From the NCBI GenBank assembly GCA_018398585.1, contig JAGTTD010000024.1, forward strand, positions 11,746,071 to 11,810,070: 64,000 nucleotides of DNA, read 5' to 3'. Source of the DNA: Simmondsia chinensis (Eukaryota > Streptophyta > Magnoliopsida > Caryophyllales > Simmondsiaceae). A program made the translations under genes and the position numbers. This document shows, one piece after another, positions 33,601 to 46,500 of the stretch. The notes beneath the pieces were generated by a model. The model was not told the DNA's origin. It searched no databases and saw only the letters and a list, made by a program, of their open reading frames with translations. Every line of letters begins with the position of its first letter. Position 1 is the stretch's first letter.

Positions 33601-36500
33601 ATCGAAGAGCCACTTGTGGCTATGTTAACAGAAGTTAATTTGTTAGAGATTACGATGGATGGTGGGCTGATACGGGTGCCTCTAGACATGTTTTCCATAA
33701 CCAAAACTTGTTTGAGACCTATTTCCCCATGGAGGTTGAGAAAAAGGTGCTACTTGGTGACTCTCATACAATTAGTCCTAGGCATTGGTGAAATTGAAAT
33801 TAAATTTACTTCCGGCTGTGTTTGACCCTTAAGGAAGTGTTGCATACCCCTGAAATCCGTAAAGATTTAATGTCTGGATATTTGCTAAATAAAGCGGGTT
33901 TTAAATAAACTATTGAGTCTGACTAATATGTGATCATCAAAAATAATGTCTTTGTTGGAAAGGGGTATGCATGTGATGGTATGTTTAAGTTAAACATTGA
34001 AATGAATAAAGATAACTCAGTTTCTGTTTATATTTTTTGTTGTGCGAATATTTGGCATGCTCGTCTTTGTCATGTTAACAGTAAGTATATAAACTCTATG
34101 TGCTTTCTTGGTTAACTCCTAAACTTAGCAATAAGTTTAAAAATGTGAAAATTGTAGCTTGACCAAGATTAGTAAAAACCCTCACAAGTCGGTTCATAGA
34201 AAAGATACTTTATAACATTTATCAATGATTTCTCTAGATATACCTATGTCTACTTAATTAAAAATAAAAGCGAGGGATTCGAAAAATTGAAAAATTATGT
34301 GAAAGAAGTAGAAAATCGTTTTAATAAAAAGATTTAGAGCTGATAGAGGTAGGGAATATGAAACTTTAGAGCTAATAGATTTTATTCGTTCAGAAGGGAT
34401 AGAACATGAAGTCACTCCCTCTTACTCCCTGCCCTCAAATGCGGTGGCCGAATGTAATAATAGGACACTAAATGGCTACACTAATGCTATGATGATTAGC
34501 GCTAGTGCACCAAAGAATTTATGGGGGAAGGCTATACTTACTGCCAACTATGTTTTTAATAGAGTGCCTCGAAAAAAGATACTCCAAACGCCTTATGAAT
34601 TATGGAGAGGGAAACGACCTAACTTGAATTACCTAAAGGTTTGGGGTTTTTTAGCCTTTGCTAGGAAAACAGACCCCAAAATTCTCAAATTAGGAGAAAG
34701 AACTATTAGGTGTGTTTTTATAGGATATGCCTTTCATAGTAAAGCATATAGGTTTTTGAACTTAGAGGATAATATCGTTATAGAGATAATGAATGCTATA
34801 TTTTATGAAGATAAGTTTCCTTTTAACACTGAAATTAATAGACATATTGAAAATTCCTTGGAGGTTGAACTTGATGGTTCGTTTCTAGTTGGTTCTTCAT
34901 CCTTATAACCTAGGAAAAGTAAAAGACATAGGACTAAAAAGAATTTTGGCCCCAACTATTTACTTTATAATATACACGAGCATCCTCTTATTATTGAAGA
35001 TGTTATATGTTTAGTCCAGGATGAACCTAGGTCTATATAGGAAGCTCTCACCTCACCTGACTCTAAAATTTGGAGAGAGGCAATTAATGACGAACTAGAC
35101 TCATTACATGCTAATAGTAGATCTACCCGAAGGCTGTAGAACTATAGGGTGTAAGTGGGTACTTAGAAGAAAATGCAAACCTAATGGTTCCATCGACAAG
35201 TTTAAAGCTAGATTGGTAGCAAAAGACTTTGCACAAAAGGAAGATGTTGAGTTCTTTGATACATATTCACCCATAGCAAAAGTCTCTTTTATTCAGGTCC
35301 TAATTGCCATAGCCGCTGTACACAATTTAGAGATACATCAGATGGATGTAAAAACATCCTTTTTACACGGAGACCTAGTTGAGGAAATTTACATGGACCA
35401 ACCTAAAGGATTTGTAGAACCGGGTAATGAACACAAAGTGTGTAAATTAACAAAATCTCTATATGGGCTTAAACAAGCCCCTAAACAATGGCAAGAAAAT
35501 TTCGATGCTTGTTTAGTAGATAATGGCTTTAGAATAAATGAAAGTGACAAGTGCATTTACTATAAGTCTGTTGGTGTTTCTCATGTAATGATTAGTTTGT
35601 ATGTGGATGACTTACTTATTTTTGGTACTAATCTGGATATTATAAATTCTACTAAGACTATACTAAAAAAAAGAATTTTGACATGAAAGATACGAGGGTA
35701 GCTAATGTTATCCTTGGTATGAAATTAAATAGATTTAGTAATGGCATTTTACTCGATCAATCTCATTATGTGGAGAAGATTTTGAAAAAATTCAAATACT
35801 TTGATTGTATGCCTGCTAGCACACCATTAGATCCGAATCTTAACCTAGTTCCCACTGAAAAGAATGACGATATCATTAATCAAAGCGAATATGCTAAAAT
35901 TATTGGTAGCCTTAGATATGCTGCTGATACATCACGTCCTGATATATCTTATGCAATTGGTGTTTTGAGCAGGTTCACACATAAACCGTCCTTCCATCAT
36001 TGGACTACTGTTAATCGTTTAATGAGATATCTAAAAAGGACTATGAATTATGCTTTATGTTATTACATATTTTCAACTATAGCTGAAGGCTTTTGTGATG
36101 CAGATTGAAACTCTAACACTGGAGACGCGATGTTTACTAGTAATTATGTGTTCATCTTAGGTGGTGGTGCAATAAGTTGGAAATCAAAGAAGCAAACTAT
36201 TATAACAAAGTCCATAATGGAGGCAGAGCTTGTTGCTTTATCTATAACATGTGATGAGGCAAATTGGTTGAGAAACTTATTGCATGATATCCCTATATGG
36301 GAGAAACTAGTACCATCTATATTATTGCATTGTGATAGCATTGCGGCAATTGGACGGGTGAATGATAAATATTACAATAATTCAGGTCTATGAGGAGAAA
36401 ACATACTATAGGAAGAGAACGTCTTACTAATGGCGCTGTAAATATTGTTCATGTGAGGTCACACAATAAAATTGCTGATCCTTTAACAAAAGCTCTAGCT
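33601..36500 (+). pseudogene. copia pol (protease, integrase, RT, RNase H), broken
   Basis: The protease motif A-D-T-G-A-S is intact near 33666, though the downstream frame shifts. Pre-integrase WHARLCHVNSKYI is near 34050. Integrase core remnants include RADRGREYETLELIDFI (about 34338) and AVAECNNRTLNGY (34440-34480), with the LKVWGFLAF region near 34640. RT runs 35108-35686 with ARLVAKDFAQ, QMDVKTSFLHGDL, SLYGLKQAPKQW and the active site YVDDLLIFG (about 35600). RNase H runs 35900-36500 (SRPDISYAIGVLSRF, then GGGAISWKSKKQT). Frameshifts near 35105 and 35683 and stops such as 36107 separate the pieces. RT is the best-preserved domain. Confidence 0.85.
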
Positions 36501-37078
36501 AGTGATAAGATCTGGGTGATATCTAGGGGGATGGGGATGAAGCCCAAAGAGGAATAAGTTTCCCATGAGGATACCCTGGAAGGGGACAAACGAATCATGA
36601 AGCAACTCGGGTAGTATGCTTCATATTTAAAATTAATTGATAGCTCATCCTTATGGTGTCAAGCATGCTTACTTGTGGCCATAACTGAGGCTGAGCTAAC
36701 ACAGCTCTTATAATGTGGTCTGTAGCCCATACAGGTGGAATGTAGGGCCACGAGCACATCCTTGACAAACTCACCTATATGAGTGCAGAGGTCAAGGCCG
36801 CTTCTTATGGGAACTCGGGCAAGTTCTCTAGAGCACTCATGAAATCCTGGTAATGCACAAGGCCATAACGTGCGAGCTTCCAAAACTGATATACACTTTG
36901 AGCTTTTGTATGTGTGATGCGTTCTACGTGCCCTCAAGAAGTTAAAGTTTCAAGGCTAAGTCCACTCTAACTCTAGCACGAAAATTGTTGGAACACTAGT
37001 AAGGGTTTCAAGGCAAGGCTACCCTTATGACATATGAGAGTTCTGCTTAATCCAAATTTTTATTAAAAGGTGGGGAAT

Positions 37079-37654
37079 TGTTGGTTTATTTAATAAAAAT
37101 TTCATTTGTTTTATTAAAATAATAAAGACATTTTCAAAAATAATAATAATGTTATAAAAAAAATCAAAATTAAGGCACTTACAGCACCAAATTGTAAATG
37201 CCCATATTAACTGGCAATGTCATTTGGCATTAAAGATTGTGAACATTGGCTCAACAGGCTATTGATTAAATTGATGATATAATATCTTTATATTTTTAAT
37301 TTTCTTTTGGTACTCTTGATTTCACCCTATAAATAGAGGGTTGATGTGTTGTACTTAAATATACAAAAAAAAAAGAGTCCTAATCTTAGTTTTCATCTTA
37401 CAATTCTATTCCCCTTTTGATAAATTTGGGTTAAGGGTGTTCGAGTAGTGTAGTTTTGGCCTCTTGGATTAGTGCAGGGTCTAAGAGTGTTTGCTAAGCG
37501 TTGTATCTTGGGGACGGCGCTTTGTTATACCTACTGCATTGGGTTTATCCGTAGGAGTGTGGAAACTATCTTAAAGAAAGCTTGATCCGTGCCTCGCTCG
37601 GCTCTACTTCATTGGTAATTCTTCATTTCCACACCTTTGCTTATTTCTCCAACA
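37079..37654 (+). repeat. 3' LTR of the 32-kb copia element
   Basis: TGTTGG...CCAACA ends. Carries an 80-odd base segment (about 37178-37262) that the 5' LTR lacks. Confidence 0.88.
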
Positions 37655-37659
37655 TTATG

Positions 37660-40255
37660 CTTGGCTCAAGCTCCAATTATAGCTAGCCAACTTGGGAGAC
37701 TTTGTAAGCTAGGCATTCAAGCTTGAATCTAACTACATGAGCTACCAATAGATCTATTTAGGCAATAACTTGGGTCACCGAGACTAAAACTTGGATGATT
37801 TAGGCATTTTAGGGTCATAATTAGTTTGGGCTCTGCTTGTATGCACAAGCTATCGAGCTTGAGCTTTATCGAAGTCGTGCTTGAAATACTTAATCGCTTA
37901 GCTAAACGAGCGGCTCCGCTCGACTTTAGCTTAAAAAAAGCCGCCCCTTTCAAGCTACATAATGAAACTATTTGCGAGCCGGTTTTGACGCATTACATAA
38001 TGTTTGCAACACTCCACTAAAGTGACAACAATCATAAACTAAAAATGATTGTGATCCGCTACTTGATTCAATGAGGATACCCTAAGTTCTAACTCATCAC
38101 CAACTAATTAGCTAGTTAAAGTCCCTTTTTTGGACCTCAACCCTACTTAATTGCCCTCATCTGACAGAAAAAGGGCAAAATTCCTGGATTTTATATAAAA
38201 ACAAATTCAAAATTCCTGGATTTAGCGGACGCAAAATCATATCAAGATTACTATTTGCACTAAGAAGACGTCCAATGCAAGAACAGGGCTGTAGACATGA
38301 GAGATATCCTAGTAGTATGGATTTGCAGACGAAGTGAGTACTTTTGCAACTAGTAACCCTACCGTGGCTTGCATGCCCATGATGGCAACATCCATTCCCA
38401 GAAGATTTACAACTATGCCATTTTTTTAGACTTTTGACCATATCCGCTTAAACGGGAGCCTGCAATCATTAGAGAAGTTATGGTAACTTGTCCATGTCAG
38501 TAGGACTTAATTACCGATCCACCCATCCATAAGCATCAAATCACAAAGATTATCACAAACAAGTAAGTGCATTTCAAAAAATATGTTACCAACCGAACTA
38601 ATCAATATAACATGTTAACTGCTCACTTAAATAAGGAAAACAAGTAGAAAAGTAAAAAAGAAAGCGTACAAGTGATCTCTTATGGACATCACAAGCAAGC
38701 TGGTTACATCGGAAATCAACCTGGTGTTGTAGAAATAGGGTGAATGAGTGATCAAAACATAACTCTTTATTTCATTGAACTTGATCTCGAGATTACAAAA
38801 AAGATGACACAAACGACTTTTACAAAAGAACAGATGGGAAAGAGATAATAGAAGGAATTGTCATGCCATGGAGAATCCATTGCCCTAAGTCGTTTATGCC
38901 CTCCACAAAGGTACAATGGGATGAATGACACTCTGACTCCTAGGGTTAACACGGCACCCACCTCAGCAATATACTTCGGGGAGATGGGTTGGAGTATGCC
39001 CCAACTTGCGTAGCATCGGATGAGAGAATACTTTGAGAGATAAGGAAAGTCGTGAAGAAGAAGAAGAAGAAATTTTTATTTTCATATGAATTGTATATTT
39101 TGCAAAGCCCTAAGAATCGGTATTTATAAATAAGAATCCTTGCATGTTAAGAAAAAGATCATGGCAAAGAATCCACCTCAAACAAGGAAAGTGGCGAATA
39201 TGTAGAGCCTAAAAATCCAGTCAGTTATGGGAAAAATCAGTTAAGGAAAGAATTGGAAAAGACACAATCAAAATGCATATTCAAGCTCCAATATTGGTAG
39301 CCTCAAGCTTCGAGACTGGACAACTCCTCAAGGTAGCACCCTCAAGGTCAATTAAAAAGGACACCTTGAGCTCGAGCCAAAAGCCTCGAGCACAACCCAA
39401 CAAAAAAAACTCACCCCAAGTTCGTTTAAGACAACTTAAACAAATACAAAGGTCGTATAAATAAAAGTTCGGGTTAGAAAAAGTCTACACCACACCATGC
39501 TAGTCGGCTCGAGCACGCTCGCGGGCTTGTGTGGTTCACAAAACCCACTCAAGACTCACTATACTTTACCAAGTATAAGGAGAAGGATATATATATAAAC
39601 TGGACTTCTTTCCTCTAGAATTTCTTTGTAAGATTGGGACAAAAACACAATACTTCAAAATTAAAGCACATTACCCCCAAATTCCAACACCCGAAGCCTT
39701 AGTTTGAAGAAATAGCATCTTTGCATATAAGCACAACTAGTCAACTAGGCTCTTAACAAATTTTCCACCAGGATGTCCTATTCGAAGCATAAAATTGGAG
39801 CCTAGAGGCGAGGCTTTAGCTGGATTTGGGGGTCTAAAATTCAATTTAAATTGTTTGTTTTTAGCAAATTGGAATTGAAATTACAATACAACTACTTAGT
39901 TCCACCTATTTGGATATTAACTAAAAATTGCACATTCCAATTCTTTGGGTTAAGGGAGGAAATTGCAATTTTATAATAACTCCATTAACATGAAATTGCA
40001 AATGGCTCAACTTGATGGACCTAAACCCAAAGAGACTTGGAAAGACCTTAATTCGAAATTCGAAAAGAACCTACTCAAATTATTCAACCTCAAAGACCTA
40101 AGCCAACCTGATTTAAGCCCGACTCTATTTGACTCAAAGTCTGAACTAGCACAGCTCGATTGACTAAAAACCTAAGATGATATAGACCTAAAATGACTTT
40201 ACTTGGAAAGGAATCGACTTGAATGTGATCCAACCTAGCTGGCCCAATACTCGAA
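37660..40255. other. Intergenic DNA; no gene seen
   Basis: Contains AGCTTGAGCTT-type words near 37850-37930 similar to those at 17050-17500, and a short GAA microsatellite (39055-39070). The region 39270-39560 is rich in CTCGAG words, perhaps an old LTR. I found no protein or RNA gene. Confidence 0.5.
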
Positions 40256-40261
40256 GTGATC

Positions 40262-40702
40262 CATCCTATTGATTCAAACCTTTTTTTTTTTTTTGATAAG
40301 TCAGTGTTGCATATATCAAAAAAATCATACAATAGTACAAGGGGCATACCCAAGACACGGCCGAAGGCCTACAAAGCAAATCCAAAGGAAGCTAAACAAT
40401 GTAGAAAAGCAAACACAGCAGTATACCAAAGCAAGAGGAAATACAACGAATACATCGTAGCATCAAAGTAAATCACTCCAACACAGGAGGCAGAGGGCAG
40501 CACTCATCTTCTTCGGCGCCCCTTTGAAGGAGGGGTTGGGTCTGGATTCTGCTGCTTAGAAGAAGCTCTAGTCTGCTGGTGTGGGAGAATGGGAGCCGCC
40601 TCGTAATCTCCATAATCACCCCGAGTGGTAATGAAGTCAGCATATGCCTTCCACCTATTGATTCGAACCCTTTTATTTTTATAAGTCAGTGTTGTATATA
40701 TC

Positions 40703-40733
<31 letters not shown>

Positions 40734-40735
40734 AA
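40262..40735 (-). mobile_element. LINE-like 3' ends, two tandem tails
   Basis: The phrase GATAAGTCAGTGTTGCATAT (ATAAGTCAGTGTTGTATAT in copy two) with flanking T and A runs occurs at about 40280-40322 and 40680-40710. Each is preceded by CCTATTGATTCRAACC. On minus, a poly(A)-ended TGATATATACAACACTGACT phrase is typical of a retroposon 3' end. The 330 bases between carry a short minus frame (40704-40504) of unknown nature. It may be two 5'-truncated retroposons or one duplicated with its target. Confidence 0.4.
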
Positions 40736-41903
40736 ACCTAACCTATTGATCCGAAACTAAGGTGACTAAAATTCAAACTGACTCAACACAGCTCAAACCT
40801 AACCTAATTCAACCTAACCTGAGATATCCGAAAATTTAAAATGATGCAACTGATTGACCCACAACCAAGACTGGTCAAACCTAAAATGATCTGACCCTAC
40901 TCAAACTCAGCCCTAACTAACCTGTTTCTCAAAATGAGCAATCTAATTAACCCAAAACCTAAGATAACTAGAACACGAAATGATTCATTGACTAAAACTC
41001 AACCCGAGTTGACCCAAAATGCGAGATGACTGGAACTCGGAATGAATCAAGCCAACTGAAATTCTACCCAAGTAGAATCAAAATTCGAAATGATCCAACC
41101 CCACTAACCCAATATTAGAGATGAACTCGAGTTGTTATGAAATTGCAATTCAAACCTCTGACTCTTTTGATTTTTTGAATACAAAAATTGCTACGCTATC
41201 ATAATTCTAATCCCATCAGAATTGTCATTGCTATTAGAATTGTAGTTCTACAGCCCAATTCCAATTCTAGATGTCAAACAAAGCTTAAGAAACTATTGGA
41301 TGCAATGTGAGCACATTACCGATTATTTCTTAATACAAATAATGAGAGAGAATTGCCCTTGATACTCTGGTGAGCACAATAAATATTGACTGAAAGGCGA
41401 CACAATCAATGACTTCAAACTCCATTAAATCTTGTGCACTAATCAAAACTAAAATATGCAATGATGAGATTTTGTAATAGTTTCACAAGCATAAATTCTT
41501 GAAATAATAGACAAGACAACACAGTCCAATCAGCCACTACAACCCCCCGATCCACGAATTCCTCACCATGACCTAGAAAATTCTAGATTCTCATACGTAG
41601 GGTAATATAATAAGCTAGTCATATTTTGATCTCTTCTCTAGTAAGCGGCACTGGAGGACAAGGGCTTTGAGTCTAAGACTTCTTGTCCAATGGCGGCCTC
41701 AACCTTTGTAGTATTTTTCCACTACCACTAGCCACGGTGAGAAAAAGATGAAAGGGAAAATTTACATCCTTTATGATATCTAGCATATATTTTCCTACCA
41801 GTGCATATATTGCCTGTAACTCTCTTCTAACATTTCTACAAGGAATTGAAATTTAATAATTCATCTCCTATTTATAATTACAATTTGTCCAGCCTTAGAT
41901 TTT
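40736..41903. other. Intergenic DNA with degenerate CCTAACCTAA words
   Basis: From 40740 to 41110 short phrases like CCTAACCTGA, GACCCAAAAT and GATGACTGGAACTC recur without a fixed unit. No gene was recognised. Confidence 0.45.
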
Positions 41904-41908
41904 CTTGT

Positions 41909-42608
41909 AGTTGAAAAAGTGACACATGTTAAATTTTGTTGAAACATCCTTGTTATTTGTAATAAATAAGAAGGTCTATGTTAACCTCATGAACTAAGTT
42001 TTGGATAAGAGATGGATGGGAATCCTGTGCGTCACCACGCCAGGCCAAGTGAGGCTTGAGTGTGGATGCAGGTTTTACGTAAAATATTTTATTATTTCTC
42101 GAATAATATGAAGCATCATGTAATTGCGGCTCTTCCCGAAGGAGCTCTCTTTCCAACTAGAGCTCCCTTAATTCTAGTAAAGCATGGTGAACCGCTCCCT
42201 TTTTCCAAGATCAAAATTAAAATTAGGTCACTGTTGGAAAAGGTTGGCATCCTTTCCCAACGGGCACCACTTACATTATAAATTAACCTTTCTCCTCCTC
42301 ATTCCATCAATCAACAAAAACACACCTCTTCTCTCCTTCTCTCTAATTCACTCTCTCTAAATACCTTGGGCAAAGTTCTAGTGGCACTCTGGCAACTAAG
42401 GAGTACACGTTAAGAGTTGGATCGCGTTAATTTTGGAGGATGACCGCTGGTAATACTGTGTGCATCCGAGTAGCGACGAAATCGTTTTTTAGGAAAGTAT
42501 CATTTTTACCACGGTGTGATATCATCGTTCGTCAATGAGATAAGATATTTCTCATTTACCTTTCTTGCTATGATTGTTTCTATATCATATACGCTTCATT
42601 TTCTAACA
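41909..42608 (+). repeat. 5' LTR of the 42-kb copia element
   Basis: Aligns without gaps at its start to the 3' LTR (AGTTGAAAAAGTGAC against TGTTGGAAAAATGAC) and ends TTTTCTAACA. It has a TATA-like ACATTATAAATTAACC near 42272. Confidence 0.85.
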
Positions 42609-42716
42609 ATCTAAAAAACAATTTGGGTAATCAATCATGGTAAGAAGTATACCACTTCTTTACAATTTAAATTCATTTACATGAGTGACTAAAACATTGT
42701 TAGGTGGATAAATTAT

Positions 42717-45531
42717 AAAACCATGCTAGAGATTTACAAGCTTATAGACTTCACTTTCCAAATCAAGAATGACAAATCATTATAGTTGTTTCGTATAAAT
42801 TTTCCTTTATGTCACCATTCAAAAAAATTGTAACATTTATTTGATGCATTAAGATCATGGATAGAAATAAGATCTATCATAACTCTAATGATGCCTATTT
42901 TAGTCATGAGTGAGAAGTCGACTTAATCAATCTCCTTTTCTGAGTGTTAACCTTGTCTTAAGCTTATTTGTGGAGCCATTAACCTTCAAATTGTTTTGAA
43001 TACCTGCATTGCCACCAATCGATTTACATCCTTTAAGAATGTCTACCAATTCTTATGTGTGTTTATTAGTGTTTCTCCAAAAAGGAATCAACAGATTTCA
43101 TGATCTCTTCATAAGTTTTTGATCCTTATTTTAACTCGTAGGCATAGCATTCATATTTAAGCACAAAAATACCTCCACCATGTTCTCAAAACCGGTCCTG
43201 GTTATTCGGAGGACCCTAGTAAAATTGTCAAATGAGGCCCTTTTAATTTAATAACTTTTCTTTTAAAACCTATTAATGTTAATAATTGTTATTTCAAAAA
43301 CCACAATCCGCTAAAATTTGGGTCCCCTAAATTTGGGGGCGCAAGCGGTTGCTTGGGGTTATGTTCGATCTTACATGTTCTCATGTTGCTTTTCTATCAC
43401 ACACTTGGTTGGCAATTAAAACAAATCAGGTTGTTGTCTATTATCAAAGGTGGAGTAGTATCACTTTTACCTAACTAGACTAAAGCGAACATAATTCACA
43501 TTGTAATTTTAGAAGCTCAAAATAATGCATTCCACACAAGTTCTTGCTAAATAGTCATTATTGTCCTACAAGACAATAACCGCCACAATTCACTAGCTTG
43601 TAGCATAAGTCATATGAATGTGAGTTCGTCTCAACAACATTTGTGGCTTAATATGTGAGCATCACACAAGACCATGAAACATAATCAAATACAAGATTTT
43701 TCGTGCTACATATGCATGGATAGGATTTTGTATCAAAATGTGAAAATTTGTCAATGTGAAATAGAAAATGTTATTCTAATCATAACATGAATGGTATAAA
43801 ATAACGTTATTCTAATCATAACATGAATGGTGTGAAATATACCATGTGGATATGAGCATTAAAGTTCAAATTATTAAAAAATATGTCTTCTTAATCTTAG
43901 ACAATATTTCTATTATTCATAATCAATTTTCATTTATTATTAGCCACTATAGGATAAATGGATTCCTTCTCATTGTGACTTGCCCTCCTTTTTCTTTTTC
44001 TTTTTTAACTTTAAACCCAATGTATAATTTTTATTTATATTTAAATTTAAGAGTGAACTCCAATACATATAAAGTCCAAATAAGTTTTAATTATGAAATG
44101 GGCCTGAAATTATAATCATTAATTATTAGGTCTTTTTAATAGTTATTGGGTCTTTCCAATAATTAATGATTATAATTTCAGGCCCATTTTATATTTAAGA
44201 CCTATTTGAACTTTATAGGTATTGGGGTTCATTTTTAAGTTTAAATATAAATAAAAATTATATGTTGGGTCTAAAACTAAAACAACAAAAAGAAAAAGGA
44301 TGGCAGGTCACAATGAGAAAGAATTCATTCGTCCTATAGTGGCTAATAATAAATAAAAATTAATTATTAATAATAAAAATATTGTCTAAGATTAAGAAGA
44401 CATATTTTTTAATAATTGAACTTTAATGCTCATATCCACATGGTATATTTGATGCCATTCATGCTATGATTAGAATAACATTACCTAATTTCACGTGGAC
44501 AAATTTTCACATTTTGATATAAAATTCTATCCATGCATATGTAGCATGAAAAATCTTGTATTTGATTAAGTTTTATGGTGTTGTGTGATGCTCACATATT
44601 AAGGCACAAATGTTGTTGAGAGGAACTCACATTCATATGACTTATGCTACAGGCTAGTGAATTATGGGAGGTATTGTCTTGTAGAACAATAATGATTATT
44701 TAGCAAGAACTTGTGTAGAATGCATTATTTTGAACTTTTAAAATGACAATGTGAATTATGTTCGCTTTAGTCTAGTTAGGTAAAAGTGATACTACTCCAC
44801 CTTTGATACAACCTGATGTGTTTTAATTGCCAACTAAGTGTTATAGAAGAGCAACGTGAGAACATGCAAGGTCGAACATAACCCCAAGCAACCGCTTGGG
44901 GCCTCCAAATTTTAGGGGCTCCAAATTTTAGTGGATTGTGGTTTTTGAGGTAACAATTATTAATATTAATATGTTTTAAGAGAAATATTATTAGATAAAA
45001 AGAGCCTCATTTGACAATTTTGCTTGGGGCCCCGAGAATACCAGGACCGACCCTGAGAACATGGTGGATGTGTGTTTGTGCTTAAATATGAATGCTATGC
45101 TATGAGTTAAAATAAGGATCAAAAACCTATAAAGAGATCACGAAATCTGTTGATTCCTTTTTGGAGAAAGACTAATAACCACACATAAGAATTGATAGAC
45201 ATTCTTAAAGGATGTAAACCGATTGGTGGCAATGCAGGTATTCAAAACAAATTGAAGGTCAATGGCTCCACATATAAGCTTAAGACAAGGTTAATAGCTA
45301 AGAAGAACACTAAAAAAAGGGGATTGATTAACTCAACTTCTCATTAGTGACTAAAATAGGCATCATTAGAGTTATGATACTCTATCCATGATCTTAATGC
45401 ATCAAATACATGTTACCACTTTTTTGAATGGTGACTGAAAGGAAAAAATTTACATGAAACAACTAGAATGATTTGTCATTGTTGATTTGGAAAGTGAAGT
45501 CTATAAGCTTGTACATCTCTAGCATGGTTTT
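42717..45531. repeat. 2.8-kb imperfect palindrome inside the copia element
   Basis: Left arm about 42717-44127 and right arm about 44158-45531 are reverse complements along nearly their whole length. Paired landmarks: AAAACCATGCT / AGCATGGTTTT at the outer ends, CATTGCCACCAATCG / CGATTGGTGGCAATG, CTAACTAGACTAAAGCGAAC / its complement, and GGGCCTGAAATTATAATCAT / its complement next to the centre. The loop is about 30 bases. The outer 350 bases of the right arm encode copia RT in sense, so the left arm holds antisense RT. Each arm also carries an old hAT-like fragment (GGTCCTGG...AAATTGTCAAATGAGGCC). Confidence 0.85.
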
Positions 45532-46500
45532 AACAAGCTTCTAAAGAGTAAAGAGTGCATCAAAAAAATTTTGATAAAGGGTTGTCATGGATGAATTTGT
45601 TGTTATAATGCATGTGTGTACTCTAAGTATGATGTATGTGAGATAATTTGTTTATATCTCAGTGACACTCTTATTTTGGCAAGAATGTGAATGTTGTGAA
45701 TGCTACGAAATCTTTTAATTTCATGTTTTGCATAAAAGGCTTTGGTAAAGCCGGGTGATTCTTGGTTTAGAGATCACTACAACATCTTAGGATTTAACTC
45801 TTAGCTAACTGTAATATGTGGATGAAATATTGATAAACCTTTGGTCATATTGATGGCCTAGACAACTTGACTCCTTATTCACCTGAAAAGGAACACAGTT
45901 GATTATGTATCACATGCTAAATATGCAAAGGTGTTTGGTAGTGTAATGCCTTTAATGAACTACACTCATCCTAATATAACATTAGTAAACCTAGCTTATA
46001 TACACGTGATCCATACAATGACCATTAGAATGCTCTAATTAAACTGTTGATGTGCTAGCAAAGTATTACGAATTAGAGTTTACGTTATAACAGACTCACT
46101 GCTGCGTTAGAGGGAAGTTGTGATGCCAATTCGATGTTTGATATTGATGATTTTATTCTACTATGACTACAAGCTTAGGCTTATTAGTGGTGTCGTATGT
46201 TGGGGTCCCCTCTCAAATGAGCAGTGTTGAATTGACCTTAGAGTTTGAGTTTATTGTTCTAGGAATGCACCCAAGGGCCTGTGTGATATGTCATTTGACT
46301 ATAATCTTTGTGATTATTATGATTCTGCCAATGTTCACTATTTAGTAGTAGCATATGTGATATTGATTTTGAGGAAATACCATTTTGGTGGTTGTGCAAA
46401 GTTTTTGTGGATAGCTGGATGATAATAGCACTTGAGCCCAAAAGCCTTGTGACTGTGTGACTTGCCTTAATTTGAATTATAAAAGGCAATTTGTGGATTG
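45190..46500 (+). pseudogene. copia RT-RNase H remnants, broken
   Basis: RT pieces read like GCK/ARLVAK-type sequence near 45250, then HVTTFLNGD-KEKIYMKQ (45410-45460) and LESEVYKLV. RNase H-like pieces follow: SHAKYAKVFGSVMPLMNYTH (about 45915) and a degraded GGVxWxSK region near 46190. Stops occur every few dozen codons. The first 340 bases overlap the right arm of the palindrome. Confidence 0.65.

Larger units (their letters stand above)
32113..37654 (+). mobile_element. Ty1/copia LTR retrotransposon with both LTRs, TSD TTATG
   Basis: LTRs at 32113-32626 and 37079-37654 bound the copy, and TTATG repeats at 32108-32112 and 37655-37659 are exact 5-base TSDs. The interior runs gag, protease, integrase, RT, RNase H, the copia order. 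The 3' LTR starts TGTTGG and ends CCAACA; the 5' LTR has decayed to TATTGG...CTAACA. A polypurine AAAAGGTGGGGA precedes the 3' LTR. No tRNA-Met-type primer site follows the 5' LTR. Scattered stops and frameshifts make the copy non-functional. Confidence 0.9.

Noticed and set aside
42717..45531. Terminal inverted repeats of a DNA transposon
   Set aside because: The arms carry copia RT and lie within LTRs with their own TSD; the loop has no transposase.
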